Shown here piece after piece: positions 40,416-49,180 of a stretch of 64,000 nucleotides of DNA. The translations under genes were made by a program, and so were the position numbers. The notes beneath the pieces are model-generated. The model made no database searches, had not been told where the DNA came from, and was given only the letters and a program-made list of their open reading frames with translations. Location: positions 62,001 through 126,000 of the forward strand of contig JAKAWW010000001.1 in NCBI GenBank assembly GCA_021816895.1, read 5' to 3'. This DNA is from Microcaldota archaeon (GTDB lineage Archaea; Micrarchaeota; Micrarchaeia; Micrarchaeales; Micrarchaeaceae). The number at the start of each line of letters is the position of its first letter. Position 1 is the first letter of the stretch.

Positions 40416-42086
40416 CTACTTTACATAATATATATTTGTAGGTATATAAACCATATCAGGCTCTTCAGACGTAATATAGCTTTCTGGTATGCCTTTAACA
40501 GGGGGCATTGTGTATACGCTTATCCAGTTGCTGCAATGCGGCGGCCCTGACCAGACAACATAACTTCCTGCCTGGAACGATGTGCAGCTGGTGGTATTGG
40601 TAATGTCAAATATGACCTTAGATGTCGAAGGATCCCCATAATAGCTGTCAAAATTTGCCCCTGTATATGTTACTGTAGCATTATGCCAATACGCTTCAAG
40701 GTATATTAGCGCACTGTGGTTTACTGTTGCATTGTACCTAAGGAAGTTTGCGGCTGGCATAACCAAGCTTTCCTGGTAATACTGCCAGTAATACCAATAC
40801 TGGGTGGTAGCAATGCTATTGAAATAAAGCACGCCAAGCAGGAAAACGGCAAATACCGCCCCAATCGCAACGAGGTACTTGCTCTTGAATTCTAAGAGCT
40901 TTGATATCGCAATGCCTATAACCGCAGACATGGCTGGAGCTGTTATCATCATGAATCTTCCGAGCCTGTATGTGAGCAGGTAGTGTATTGCAAAGGGGTG
41001 CACAGATATGCTTACTGACATGGGCCCAAATTCAAGGAATACGAACATGAACGCGTACCAGGCCAGGATAAAGTAGGAGCGCCTGTCCCTTAGTGCCAAT
41101 AAAACCACAGCAGCAGCAATAAAATAATAAAAATATACTCCAAAATCGCTAGGGTTTTGCGTAAAAAGCATATTGCCCGCAGTGCTTAAGTTGGAAATGA
41201 TGTTGGGCGTCTGCGTCAATACTCCAAGCAAATGGTATTGGAAGAACAAGTTTGGGTAGAATGCAAGGTTAGTATTTGTTGTGGGTATCGTAGGTAGGCC
41301 ATTTATCCTAGTACCGACTGCACTGTAGAATTCGACATTCCTTGTAATAGTCAGGAAAGGTTGCGGCGGCACACTGGTATAGTAGCTGAATATGAAGGTT
41401 AGCAGAAAACTGACAGCAATGCCGTAAATGAAAAAGATGCTGCTCCTGTCAATCTTTATGCGTTTCCTCGCCAGCTCCACAACAGCATACAAAAGCACGA
41501 ATGCTATTATGATTCCGGCTTCGTAGCTTATGAGCCAGGCTACGACAAGCATGGCGCCAGATGCGAAATAATACGCTTTTTTGCCGTTTCGTTCCGCATA
41601 AAGGAACATGAGTACCGCTAGAATCCCTGCAAACGTGAGCGTCGGGTCCTCACCAGTATTCACAGCAAACTTTGTTATAAGAGGGTATATGCTGACTATG
41701 AAGCCGCTCAACAGGGCAGCCTTATATCCATAAAACAGCTTTACAATAAGGTATGTGGTTACTATTATACCGATATACGCTACAATGTCCCAAAGCGTGG
41801 AAGTAAGGTTGGATATCCCAAACAGTTCATAGAACAGCGCAGTTGGAAAGAACTGCATTATGCGCATAGAGAATATATAGCCTGCATTCATGTGGTATGC
41901 GCCTTCTATGAATGAGCTTGCAAGGTAAAGGTAGTTTGGGTCATCGCCGTACGCGCTTGGACCCTCAAAATGTGTAAATGTGTAGTATGCTGCGTTGGCT
42001 AATATTGCCAGCAGAAGCACCATTGCTATGATCCTCTCGCGCTTTGCAGAAGCCATGCTGCCATAAAGATGTTTTGTGCTATGCAT
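40416..42086 (-). CDS. GT-C-type membrane glycosyltransferase (PMT/ArnT-like)
   Basis: A 556-residue protein with about 11-13 membrane helices. The first external loop has the acidic pair GDDPNYLYLASSF, as in GT-C enzymes that use dolichol-phosphate sugars (families GT39/GT83), and a soluble C-terminal domain carries sequons. It probably adds a sugar from a lipid carrier outside the membrane; donor and acceptor cannot be read. Its start overlaps the preceding gene by 8 nt, and the beta-helix protein gene follows 5 nt after its stop. Confidence 0.75.
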   Translation of the reverse strand: MHSTKHLYGSMASAKRERIIAMVLLLAILANAAYYTFTHFEGPSAYGDDPNYLYLASSFIEGAYHMNAGYIFSMRIMQFFPTALFYELFGISNLTSTLWDIVAYIGIIVTTYLIVKLFYGYKAALLSGFIVSIYPLITKFAVNTGEDPTLTFAGILAVLMFLYAERNGKKAYYFASGAMLVVAWLISYEAGIIIAFVLLYAVVELARKRIKIDRSSIFFIYGIAVSFLLTFIFSYYTSVPPQPFLTITRNVEFYSAVGTRINGLPTIPTTNTNLAFYPNLFFQYHLLGVLTQTPNIISNLSTAGNMLFTQNPSDFGVYFYYFIAAAVVLLALRDRRSYFILAWYAFMFVFLEFGPMSVSISVHPFAIHYLLTYRLGRFMMITAPAMSAVIGIAISKLLEFKSKYLVAIGAVFAVFLLGVLYFNSIATTQYWYYWQYYQESLVMPAANFLRYNATVNHSALIYLEAYWHNATVTYTGANFDSYYGDPSTSKVIFDITNTTSCTSFQAGSYVVWSGPPHCSNWISVYTMPPVKGIPESYITSEEPDMVYIPTNIYYVK

Positions 42087-42858
42087 ATACCTTCACATAT
42101 GCGCATGTTCTTGATATGCGGTTTATTACGGTGCTATTGCTTACGTTTGTTTTTGTATAGGTAACATTATTGAATACGCTTACCCATTTCGTATTGTTTG
42201 AAAACGCCTCGAAAAATCCACCGCAAAACACCCATGTTTTGCCTGCTGCGGCAGCAGTGGGTTTAATACTTACCAGCATTCCCGTTGCACTATTTGCGGC
42301 CATGCCTGCAGGTGAGAACGCCTTTGGCGTTGCGTTTTCTACAAAATACTTTGTGGCATTGGGCTTGTTGTAATATACAAGCATGCCAGTAGTGCCGTTT
42401 GCGTAGTAGCCAAAATACTGTATATCCACAGTGTTCTCTATAAAAGGCTGCGTGTAATATATGTCAAAGTTGAATACGCCTGTGTAGACAAGTGAGAGAT
42501 TTAGTGTGTTCCCCACTTTGACAGTGTTTGCGCTCGGCGTTATTGTTATATTGTCCACAGTCTCTATTGGAACATTCTGGTAAAGCTTGCCATCCTTGAA
42601 AAAGTAACTCTCATAGCTTAAGTTTTTCAGAACCACGTTGTATTGCAATTGCTGTGCTATTATTGCCGGAGTAGTGTTGCCTACATTGCTATTGCTGGGC
42701 CTATTGCTGTACCTGAAGGCTCCTGGAAAGGCCATCGCTGCCGCAAGAAAAAGTGCAAGCAGCACTACAAATATACTAGTGCCGATGAACCACTTATCAC
42801 TTTTGATGCTTTGGAGCACAAAATCCCCTAACTTAAGATAATTAATAAGAATTAACAT
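42079..42858 (-). CDS. Single-pass anchored surface protein
   Basis: A short cytoplasmic segment is followed by one membrane helix (FIGTSIFVVLLALFLAAAMA, about residues 24-43) and about 210 residues outside with many N-x-S/T sequons. There is no recognisable domain; the external part looks beta-rich. Two conserved-looking cysteines are present (FCGGF, TCAYV). The ATG at 42858 is preferred; a frame to the GTG at 42954 adds 32 residues of unlikely composition. It heads the operon with the GT-C-like enzyme and the beta-helix protein, suggesting a joint surface structure. Confidence 0.65.
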   Translation of the reverse strand: MLILINYLKLGDFVLQSIKSDKWFIGTSIFVVLLALFLAAAMAFPGAFRYSNRPSNSNVGNTTPAIIAQQLQYNVVLKNLSYESYFFKDGKLYQNVPIETVDNITITPSANTVKVGNTLNLSLVYTGVFNFDIYYTQPFIENTVDIQYFGYYANGTTGMLVYYNKPNATKYFVENATPKAFSPAGMAANSATGMLVSIKPTAAAAGKTWVFCGGFFEAFSNNTKWVSVFNNVTYTKTNVSNSTVINRISRTCAYVKVYA

Positions 42859-43036
42859 TTTTAAGCCCTTTCCTGCATGGGCATCATGAGGCAAAGCAAT
42901 CCAAATGCATCGTCGTTTGCTAGCTTTTATCACCTCAAGGCGTATTGCACCCACTTTGCGTATAAATTCACAGTATTTTGCTGACTCATGGAAACATATT
43001 TAAACATTAGTTGTTACTACTTACTATGGTGATGCT

Positions 43037-43666
43037 ATGAAAAATGCAATCTACCTGGTTTCACTTTTAGCGTTTACAATGATGCTTGCAGTGTCTTTTG
43101 CAAGCAGCGCAATTGGCGTTTCATTTCCAAAAGTTGCACCAAGCCATGTGACATTATACCTGAATGACTCCACAACTGTGGCGTTTTCCTTCGTTTTGTA
43201 CAATGGCACGGCAGGCACTACCTGCATAGGGATACCAAATTCGCCGCAGCTGCAAGCCAATGGCACGTATACAAGCGTAAGCCCGCCATCTGGCGTGCCT
43301 CCATTCAATGGAACCATGTATATAACAACAAAGCCAAATGCAGTGCCTGGCAACTATACAGTGCAGCTTGCTGGCGGGTGCGCTGATCCTACAAACCACG
43401 GTATTGCTGTCGTGTACCTGACTGTGCTGCCGCAGCAGAAGCCCGTTACCATCACAACAACAGTAGCAACAACCACGGTGCCTTCAAACAGCATAACCTC
43501 TTCAGTACCGCCAACCACAACACCGCCAACTACGATAGCCACAGTTGTACCCCCGCCAATAACCACAACTAACAACACTACCTTGGTATACATACTGGTA
43601 GTGATAATAGTAATCGCGATAATAGTGATAATAGCGGCATTTTATAAAATGAGGCACAGATACTGA
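43037..43666 (+). CDS. Surface protein with signal peptide, Thr-rich stalk and C-terminal anchor
   Basis: The 209-residue protein has a signal peptide (residues 1-24, ending FASSA), an Ig-like beta domain (about 25-135) containing two cysteines and several sequons, a threonine/proline-rich stalk (about 140-180, with TTTVATTTVPS and PPTTTPPTT) suited to O-glycosylation, and a membrane anchor (YILVVIIVIAIIVIIAAFY) before a short basic end. GGTGATGCT is a strong ribosome binding site. It is divergent from the operon at 42858, sharing a control region with TATA CATATTTAAAC. Confidence 0.75.
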   Translation: MKNAIYLVSLLAFTMMLAVSFASSAIGVSFPKVAPSHVTLYLNDSTTVAFSFVLYNGTAGTTCIGIPNSPQLQANGTYTSVSPPSGVPPFNGTMYITTKPNAVPGNYTVQLAGGCADPTNHGIAVVYLTVLPQQKPVTITTTVATTTVPSNSITSSVPPTTTPPTTIATVVPPPITTTNNTTLVYILVVIIVIAIIVIIAAFYKMRHRY

Positions 43667-43736
43667 ATCTGGGCCTTTCATTTTTTGCAGTTTAGATTAA
43701 CAGCAAATGCCTCATTAGCCGTGCGCTTTGTTTTAT

Positions 43737-43747
43737 CTATATATAAT
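43737..43747 (+). promoter_or_regulatory. TATA box of the GT-C/GT2/GT4 operon
   Basis: CTATATATAAT lies 20-30 nt ahead of the ATG at 43767, predicting a leaderless transcript. Confidence 0.6.
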
Positions 43748-43766
43748 TTGTCATTGCATTACAATT

Positions 43767-45797
43767 ATGGCTTTCTACCAGATTGTAGCGGCGCTGGTAT
43801 TTGCAGCCCCTTTAGTGTTTGGCGTCTACCTCATGTCAAGAATGCGTTTCCTTAATACCTGGCTTGAGGCTGCGGCATTCGGCATGCCTGCCGGGATAGC
43901 ACTCTTTACCGCGTTCCTGTTTTTGCTCTACGCAATCGCAGGAGACTTTTCAATGCTCATAGTATACATGGCACTAGCCGTTTTCCTGCTACCCGTAATA
44001 GCTGATATATCGCTCAGGCTTTGGCATAAAGGTCCAAGCCTGCGCGGCGCGCGCCGCGTGGAAAAAGCGATGCCTTTACTTGGCCTAAATACAAAATTGT
44101 TGTTGACGATACTTGTACTTTTTATGGTGATATCAAGCATATTCATATTTTCTGTTTCAAGAAGTGGCAATACAATATACTGCATTGATGCTGGCTGTTC
44201 TGATACCTTGTACCATATAGGCCTGGGCAATTCATTGATATACACAGGATTTCCGCCAAAATATCCATTTGCCATAGGAACAACCAATGTATACCCGTTC
44301 ATGAATGACATGTTCGCCATGCTGCTCAATTACTTGGGCTTCGGATTGGTGGCATCTATAATAGTACCAGACATATTGATGGTATTCTCTTTTGTTACGA
44401 TATCAGTGCTGTTTGCATACAAGGTTACCAAAAGTTCTGGCGCCGCAATCGCATCTGTAGCAGTATTCTGGTTTGGCGGTAATGGGCTGATGAAGCTCAT
44501 AGACGTGCCTTTTGCCACATATCTTTCGAAATTTATGCAGCCCATACACCTTATCCCGCAGGAGCTCTCTTACATGCCGCATGCTACTGTGCTTCAGTAT
44601 GCTTCCTCTCTGCTCCAGATGAGTGCAATATCAATAACCTACTGGACTACAATAATAAACGACATGCTCATAGCGCAGCACGACTTTATGCTTGGCCTGC
44701 CCATGGGCCTTGCCCTGCTGTATCTGCTATACATGTTTGTATTTGAAAAGGGCAAAGACCATAAATTTGGGGCAAGGGAGCTTATCCTAATAGGCGTGCT
44801 TGCCGGGCTTCTGCCCCTAATCCATCCAACTACCCTAGTGGTGCTTATCGTAGTGGGCATTTTTTTCCTTGCCTACTCCATGATTATAAAGGAAAAGAGG
44901 GGCATACTGCTAAAATGGCTTTATGTGGTAATACCGCTGCTGCTGCTTGCAGTGCCTGAGCTCTATTTCATGAACATGCAGCACCGCAGCTCGAACTGGT
45001 TCTTCCCTAACTATGGCGGATTCGTCATACATACCCATGTGGCTGCGCTCACTTACCTTTACACGTTTGCCAACATCGTGTTCTTCTGGATAGAGGTAGC
45101 AAGCCTCCCGATAATATTGGGATTCGTCGCGCTTTTGTTTGTGAAGAGAGATGTGCGGCTTCTGTTCGTGCCATTTTTTGTGCTCCTTGCAACAATAACC
45201 CTGTATTCGCCTTTGCCTAATCCTGCCGATTCCAACAAAATATTCGTGTACATATTCTTCGTTCTTAGCTTACTAACAGGCATGCTACTGGAGCGCATCT
45301 ACAGGCACAAGGGCATGGTGCTTAAGATAGCAGCAATAATAATATTGCTATTGATAGTGTTCAACTTTGCATATGTTTACCTGTCAGACATAGTTCAAGG
45401 CATGCAAATATTGGTGAGCAGCGCCCAAATGTCCGCTGCGGAATTCATACTCTACAATACACCCATCAATGCCGTATTCGCCGAGAACGGCTACAATTCC
45501 TACTTCAGCCCTATCGCTTCGACTTTAGGGGCAAGAGTCACCCTTATATCTTATGACGTGTATGTAGGTGGAATATTCAAGTATACCCCAAGCACCCTTG
45601 AAGCATACAACAAAGAAATATTCAGCTCTGGCAGCTGCAGCCTGATACGGCAGTTCAACATATCCTACATATACCTTCAAACGCCAAATACAACCGCAGC
45701 CAAAGTGTTTGACAATTCTAACTTCAGCAAGGTTTACAGCACATATGACAATCAGAAAAACCAGTATATCTACATCTATAAAACATATTGTGACTGA
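43767..45797 (+). CDS. Large multi-pass membrane protein, GT-C glycosyltransferase-like
   Basis: A 676-residue protein with about 13 membrane helices and a soluble C-terminal domain. The loop after an early helix carries IDAGCSDTLYHIGLGNSLIYTG, where an aspartate pair near a His resembles GT-C catalytic loops; a second external loop has HRSSNWFFPNYGGF. The sugar and acceptor are unknown. The ATG at 43767 is chosen because the TATA box is at leaderless distance. It precedes GT2 and GT4 genes by a few bases, and the three probably build one glycan. Confidence 0.68.
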   Translation: MAFYQIVAALVFAAPLVFGVYLMSRMRFLNTWLEAAAFGMPAGIALFTAFLFLLYAIAGDFSMLIVYMALAVFLLPVIADISLRLWHKGPSLRGARRVEKAMPLLGLNTKLLLTILVLFMVISSIFIFSVSRSGNTIYCIDAGCSDTLYHIGLGNSLIYTGFPPKYPFAIGTTNVYPFMNDMFAMLLNYLGFGLVASIIVPDILMVFSFVTISVLFAYKVTKSSGAAIASVAVFWFGGNGLMKLIDVPFATYLSKFMQPIHLIPQELSYMPHATVLQYASSLLQMSAISITYWTTIINDMLIAQHDFMLGLPMGLALLYLLYMFVFEKGKDHKFGARELILIGVLAGLLPLIHPTTLVVLIVVGIFFLAYSMIIKEKRGILLKWLYVVIPLLLLAVPELYFMNMQHRSSNWFFPNYGGFVIHTHVAALTYLYTFANIVFFWIEVASLPIILGFVALLFVKRDVRLLFVPFFVLLATITLYSPLPNPADSNKIFVYIFFVLSLLTGMLLERIYRHKGMVLKIAAIIILLLIVFNFAYVYLSDIVQGMQILVSSAQMSAAEFILYNTPINAVFAENGYNSYFSPIASTLGARVTLISYDVYVGGIFKYTPSTLEAYNKEIFSSGSCSLIRQFNISYIYLQTPNTTAAKVFDNSNFSKVYSTYDNQKNQYIYIYKTYCD

Positions 45798-45799
45798 AA

Positions 45800-46594
45800 A
45801 TGCACATATACATGATAATGCCCGCCCACATGGAGTCTGAACGCATATCAAACGCGATAAGCGATTACAGTAGTTCGCTGTGCAGCAAATACCGCAACTC
45901 CATAAGAATAATTATTGTCACAGACAGGGAAGGGGATACGGCGATGACAGCATCGAGGCTCACCAAGGGCAAGAAGAATTTCAGCGTAATGGCAAGCGAG
46001 CGCCGCGAGGGCAAGGGCGGCGCCATAATACATACCCTGAGAATGCTCTGCGGCAAGGCACGCCTTGACAGAAGCGACACTGTAATATTCGTTGATGCTG
46101 ACGATTCAGTTAAAGGCACCCAGATAAGCAAGCTCATAGAGCAGCTCGAATCTGGCAAGTATGATGCAGTTATCGGATCAAGGTATATTAAAGGGAGCAA
46201 AATAATAGGCAAAATAACAATGGGCAGGTATGTGGCGAGCAGGGCATACAATGCGCTTGTAAGGATGCTGTTTGGCATCAACCTGAAAGACACGCAGTGC
46301 GGCATAAAGCTTTTCAAGGCCGGTGCTTTGTGCAGTGTTCTGCCAAGGCTCGCCCTCGTAGACATGAGCTTCGACGTAAACGTGCTGTACGAGCTCAAGG
46401 TTTCTGGCGCTACAATACACGAGGCGCCTATAACGTTCTACCAAAAGAACGAGGGGAGCAAGGTGAATCTGGCTAGGCAGTCGCCGCAAATGTTCCTCAC
46501 GACACTTGGATTCCGCATATCGCGTTCAAGATTCAACGCGCTTGTGCCTGTCAAGCTAAAAGGATTCATATATGAAATAGTCAAAGGGTGGTAG
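45800..46594 (+). CDS. Family 2 glycosyltransferase (dolichyl-phosphate sugar synthase-like)
   Basis: A soluble GT-A fold enzyme of 264 residues. It begins MHIYMIMPAHMESERI, has the metal-binding DxD as VDADDS near residue 97, VIGSRYIKGS, and the DTQCGIKLFK motif typical of polyprenyl-phosphate mannosyl/glucosyl transferases. It likely loads a sugar onto dolichol phosphate, providing donors for the GT-C enzymes beside it. It starts 2 nt after the upstream stop. Confidence 0.87.
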   Translation: MHIYMIMPAHMESERISNAISDYSSSLCSKYRNSIRIIIVTDREGDTAMTASRLTKGKKNFSVMASERREGKGGAIIHTLRMLCGKARLDRSDTVIFVDADDSVKGTQISKLIEQLESGKYDAVIGSRYIKGSKIIGKITMGRYVASRAYNALVRMLFGINLKDTQCGIKLFKAGALCSVLPRLALVDMSFDVNVLYELKVSGATIHEAPITFYQKNEGSKVNLARQSPQMFLTTLGFRISRSRFNALVPVKLKGFIYEIVKGW

Positions 46595-46607
46595 AATAAA
46601 CATTCTT

Positions 46608-47720
46608 GTGCTCAACTGGCGCGACATAAGCAATCCTTCTGCAGGCGGCGCCGAAGTGGTAGTTGATAATATCATTGAATTCCTGCGCAAAGGCAATAAA
46701 ATAACTTTTTTCACATCATATTTTCCAGGATCAAGGCATATTGAGCAGCACGGCAGCCTGCGTATCTTGCGCCGCGGAAGCATGTTTACTGTGTACCTGC
46801 ATGCCTTGCTGTACCTGCTAAAGAATAGAAGGAATTTTGACGCAGTGGTCGAAAGCGTGAGCACCGTGCCTTTCTTCACCCCTTTAGTATTCAACAAGAA
46901 GAAGGTAATAATAGTGCACCACTTTATGGGCAGGCGCGTATTCCTTGAGCTCCCATTCTACAAGGCGTTTGCAGCATACATTGCAGAGAAGCTTATCCCA
47001 GTGCTTTACAAAAAGAGCTTTTTCATAGCTATGTCAGGGAGCGTGGCCGAAGAGCTGAAAAACGCTCATGTGAGAGGAGTGCGCATATCTGTTTGTAATC
47101 CTGATGCGAGCTTCAGGTTCAACGAGATGTGCAAGGCGCGGCACTACAAGAAATTCGCGCTGCCTACAATAGTGACCGTTTCGAGGCTTATGAGGTACAA
47201 GAGGGTCGGGCTTCTGATACAGCTATTCAGCAAGCTTCCAAAAGAGCTTGGTGCAAGGCTTATCATAATCGGCTCAGGCAAGGAGGAGCATGCGCTTAAG
47301 CTATTGTCAAAAAGACTCAATATAGGCAACAAAATAAAATTCGCGGGAGCGGTTTCGGAGCGCGAAAAGACAAAATACCTCAAGAAGGCATGGGTATTTG
47401 CTACTGCCAGCAGCATGGAAGGCTTCGGTTTAAGTGTGCTTGAGGCTGAAAAATGCGGCACGCCTGCCGTAGTGTTCGGCGTGGGTGGAATAAGTGAAGC
47501 GCTAAGAAACAACTATAGCGGGTTTGTGGTAAGGGAAGGCGATTATGGCTCATACGTGTCAAAGCTTCACAAGCTTTTGGCCGATCAGGAATTAAGATCA
47601 AAGATGTCATCGAATGCGCTTGTTTACGGCAGGAAGTTTAACAGCGCCAAACTGCCAAAGCACATAATGTCAATGATAAGACACAGAAAAGGCCTGCGCA
47701 GGGCGCAGGCCCCTGGGTAA
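46608..47720 (+). CDS. Family 4 glycosyltransferase
   Basis: A GT-B fold retaining glycosyltransferase of 370 residues. The N-terminus has NWRDISNPSAGGAEVVVDNI, the second domain begins TIVTVSRLMRYKRVGLLI, and the donor-site motif is ATASSMEGFGLSVLEAEKCGTPAV with the usual EGFG-x7-E. The GTG at 46608 gives a protein that starts at LNW, trimming the first beta strand. Codons before it (ATA AAC ATT CTT) would restore the strand, but no standard start is available there before a stop at 46578-46580. It is the last gene of the operon. Confidence 0.85.
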   Translation: MLNWRDISNPSAGGAEVVVDNIIEFLRKGNKITFFTSYFPGSRHIEQHGSLRILRRGSMFTVYLHALLYLLKNRRNFDAVVESVSTVPFFTPLVFNKKKVIIVHHFMGRRVFLELPFYKAFAAYIAEKLIPVLYKKSFFIAMSGSVAEELKNAHVRGVRISVCNPDASFRFNEMCKARHYKKFALPTIVTVSRLMRYKRVGLLIQLFSKLPKELGARLIIIGSGKEEHALKLLSKRLNIGNKIKFAGAVSEREKTKYLKKAWVFATASSMEGFGLSVLEAEKCGTPAVVFGVGGISEALRNNYSGFVVREGDYGSYVSKLHKLLADQELRSKMSSNALVYGRKFNSAKLPKHIMSMIRHRKGLRRAQAPG

Positions 47721-47736
47721 GCCAAGAAACCTTGGC
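47721..47736 (+). terminator. Hairpin directly after the GT4 stop
   Basis: GCCAAG and CTTGGC pair around the loop AAAC, starting one base after the TAA. There is no immediate T-run, so it may protect the 3' end rather than terminate. Confidence 0.35.
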
Positions 47737-47880
47737 ACTGTAACATACGTAATAAAAATATTTAAATCTTTACTTTTCTCCTTTTATGTTTATTTAAATA
47801 TACACAATTATAGTAAAGTATATATACTTTGCCGCAGTAAATTAAACCAGGAAGTTGCGCGTGCCAGCGCTATAAAAGTC

Positions 47881-47917
47881 GGCTCCTGCAAAAGGACACG
47901 GGCTCCTGGGCAAAAGG
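47881..47917 (+). repeat. Imperfect tandem repeat in the leader of the next gene
   Basis: GGCTCCTG followed by CAAAAGG occurs twice (47881-47895 and 47901-47917), the second copy with two extra G. The repeats end 9 nt before the ATG at 47927, so they lie in the mRNA leader. Confidence 0.55.
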
Positions 47918-47926
47918 GGTAAGCCA

Positions 47927-48226
47927 ATGAAATCTGGGCTAGAGCGCGAGCTCTCGGTGTGGATAGACATGGCTATGGAGCGCATGGGTGACCTGAGCGA
48001 ATACGGAACGCACCTGTCCGAAGAGGAAGAGCTTGATGAAAAGCTGAACGACATAGAATTCAGGGACCGCCTGGTAGAAGCTACAATTTCCACGCTGGGC
48101 GAAGCAGTAAGGTGCAAGAAGCTAGCGAAGGCATTGGAGACTGTTGGCCTCAAAAAGGCCTACGAGCTAAGGCTGCGGGTCTATCCAGATAGTCTCGAAA
48201 AGCTGCCTCCAATCCATGTGCAATAG
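47927..48226 (+). CDS. Hypothetical protein
   Basis: A 99-residue, acidic, helical protein of unknown family starting MKSGLERELSVWID. It contains an Asp/Glu-rich segment (THLSEEEELDEKLNDIEF) and one cysteine. GGGGT precedes the ATG as ribosome binding site. It is isolated, with a tandem-repeat leader and a strong T-rich terminator after its stop, so it is likely a single-gene transcript rather than part of the KaiC operon. Confidence 0.6.
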   Translation: MKSGLERELSVWIDMAMERMGDLSEYGTHLSEEEELDEKLNDIEFRDRLVEATISTLGEAVRCKKLAKALETVGLKKAYELRLRVYPDSLEKLPPIHVQ

Positions 48227-48228
48227 CC

Positions 48229-48259
48229 TTTTTCTTTTCTTTTTATTTTTTTTGTTTTA
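48229..48259 (+). terminator. T-rich transcription terminator
   Basis: About 25 of 31 bases are T in several runs, directly after the upstream stop; this is the typical archaeal termination signal. The next 140 nt hold a TATA-like CTTTTATAAATG (about 48335-48346) and a leader, with no gene. Confidence 0.6.
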
Positions 48260-48402
48260 TGCATGAATGTGCGTGCATTTCGCATAGTTATTACAAAGAA
48301 AGGTACAATCTAAAATCAATGGCTTTAATAGTAACTTTTATAAATGTTATAAGAAATGCTGTAATATAACAAGCAGTAGGATCCTGCAGAGCGTGTAGTT
48401 TT

Positions 48403-49143
48403 GTGAGAGCGCGTATCCAATTAGGCATAAAGAACATGGATTCAATGGTCTACGGTGGCATACCCGAAGGCAACCAAGTGGCATTGGCAGGCGGGCCTGG
48501 AACCGGAAAGACCCTCATGGGCTTCGAATATTTGTACCACAATGCAAAAGGCGGAAATATAGGCATATTGTTTTCAGTAGAAGAGCACACAGACAAAATC
48601 ATTGAAAATGCTAAATCCGCATTTTCTGATTTTACTGATATAGACGACCTTATAAAGAGCGAGAAGCTAATCATTTACGGTTCTGAAGAAAGTGAAATGT
48701 TCATGAAACGAGACTTGGAACGGAGCACGTATGTGTTCACAGAGTGGGTGTCCAATATGCAGGCAATGATATCCCACTACCATGCCACAAGGGTCGTAAT
48801 AGACGCAATAAGTGTAATGAAGATGCTCATAAGCAATCCATTTGATTACAGGGATATGACAATGAGCCTTATAGGGGTGCTAAAGGAGCTCAGCGCAACA
48901 TCACTCATAATAGTAGAGCTGGAGACTGCAGAGAAGGAAAAACTTGTCTTCACTCCGGAATTCTTCATGTATGACGGAATTATCGCTTTGTACTTGTCTG
49001 GAGAAGGCAGTAGCAGGATACAATCAATGGAAATTATAAAGATGAGGGGCACTGCGCACAGCTTCAATACACTACCATATGAAATAACCTCATCAGGGAT
49101 ACGCGTGCTGGAGCTGCCTCACGGCGAAGATATGGAACTGTAG
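48403..49143 (+). CDS. KaiC-like RecA-superfamily ATPase, single domain (1)
   Basis: A 246-residue ATPase of the archaeal KaiC family. Walker A is GGPGTGKT near residue 30, the catalytic glutamate pair is in FSVEEHTDK, and Walker B is RVVIDAISVM. The C-terminal MRGTAHSFNTLPYEI is typical. Archaeal single-domain KaiC proteins take part in signalling and motility control; no specific role is visible. The start is GTG. A second KaiC-like gene and a stalk-like gene follow on the same strand with short gaps, forming an operon. Confidence 0.88.
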   Translation: MRARIQLGIKNMDSMVYGGIPEGNQVALAGGPGTGKTLMGFEYLYHNAKGGNIGILFSVEEHTDKIIENAKSAFSDFTDIDDLIKSEKLIIYGSEESEMFMKRDLERSTYVFTEWVSNMQAMISHYHATRVVIDAISVMKMLISNPFDYRDMTMSLIGVLKELSATSLIIVELETAEKEKLVFTPEFFMYDGIIALYLSGEGSSRIQSMEIIKMRGTAHSFNTLPYEITSSGIRVLELPHGEDMEL

Positions 49144-49180
49144 TCTATGGTTGTGCTGTTGTAACATTGAGATGATATGT

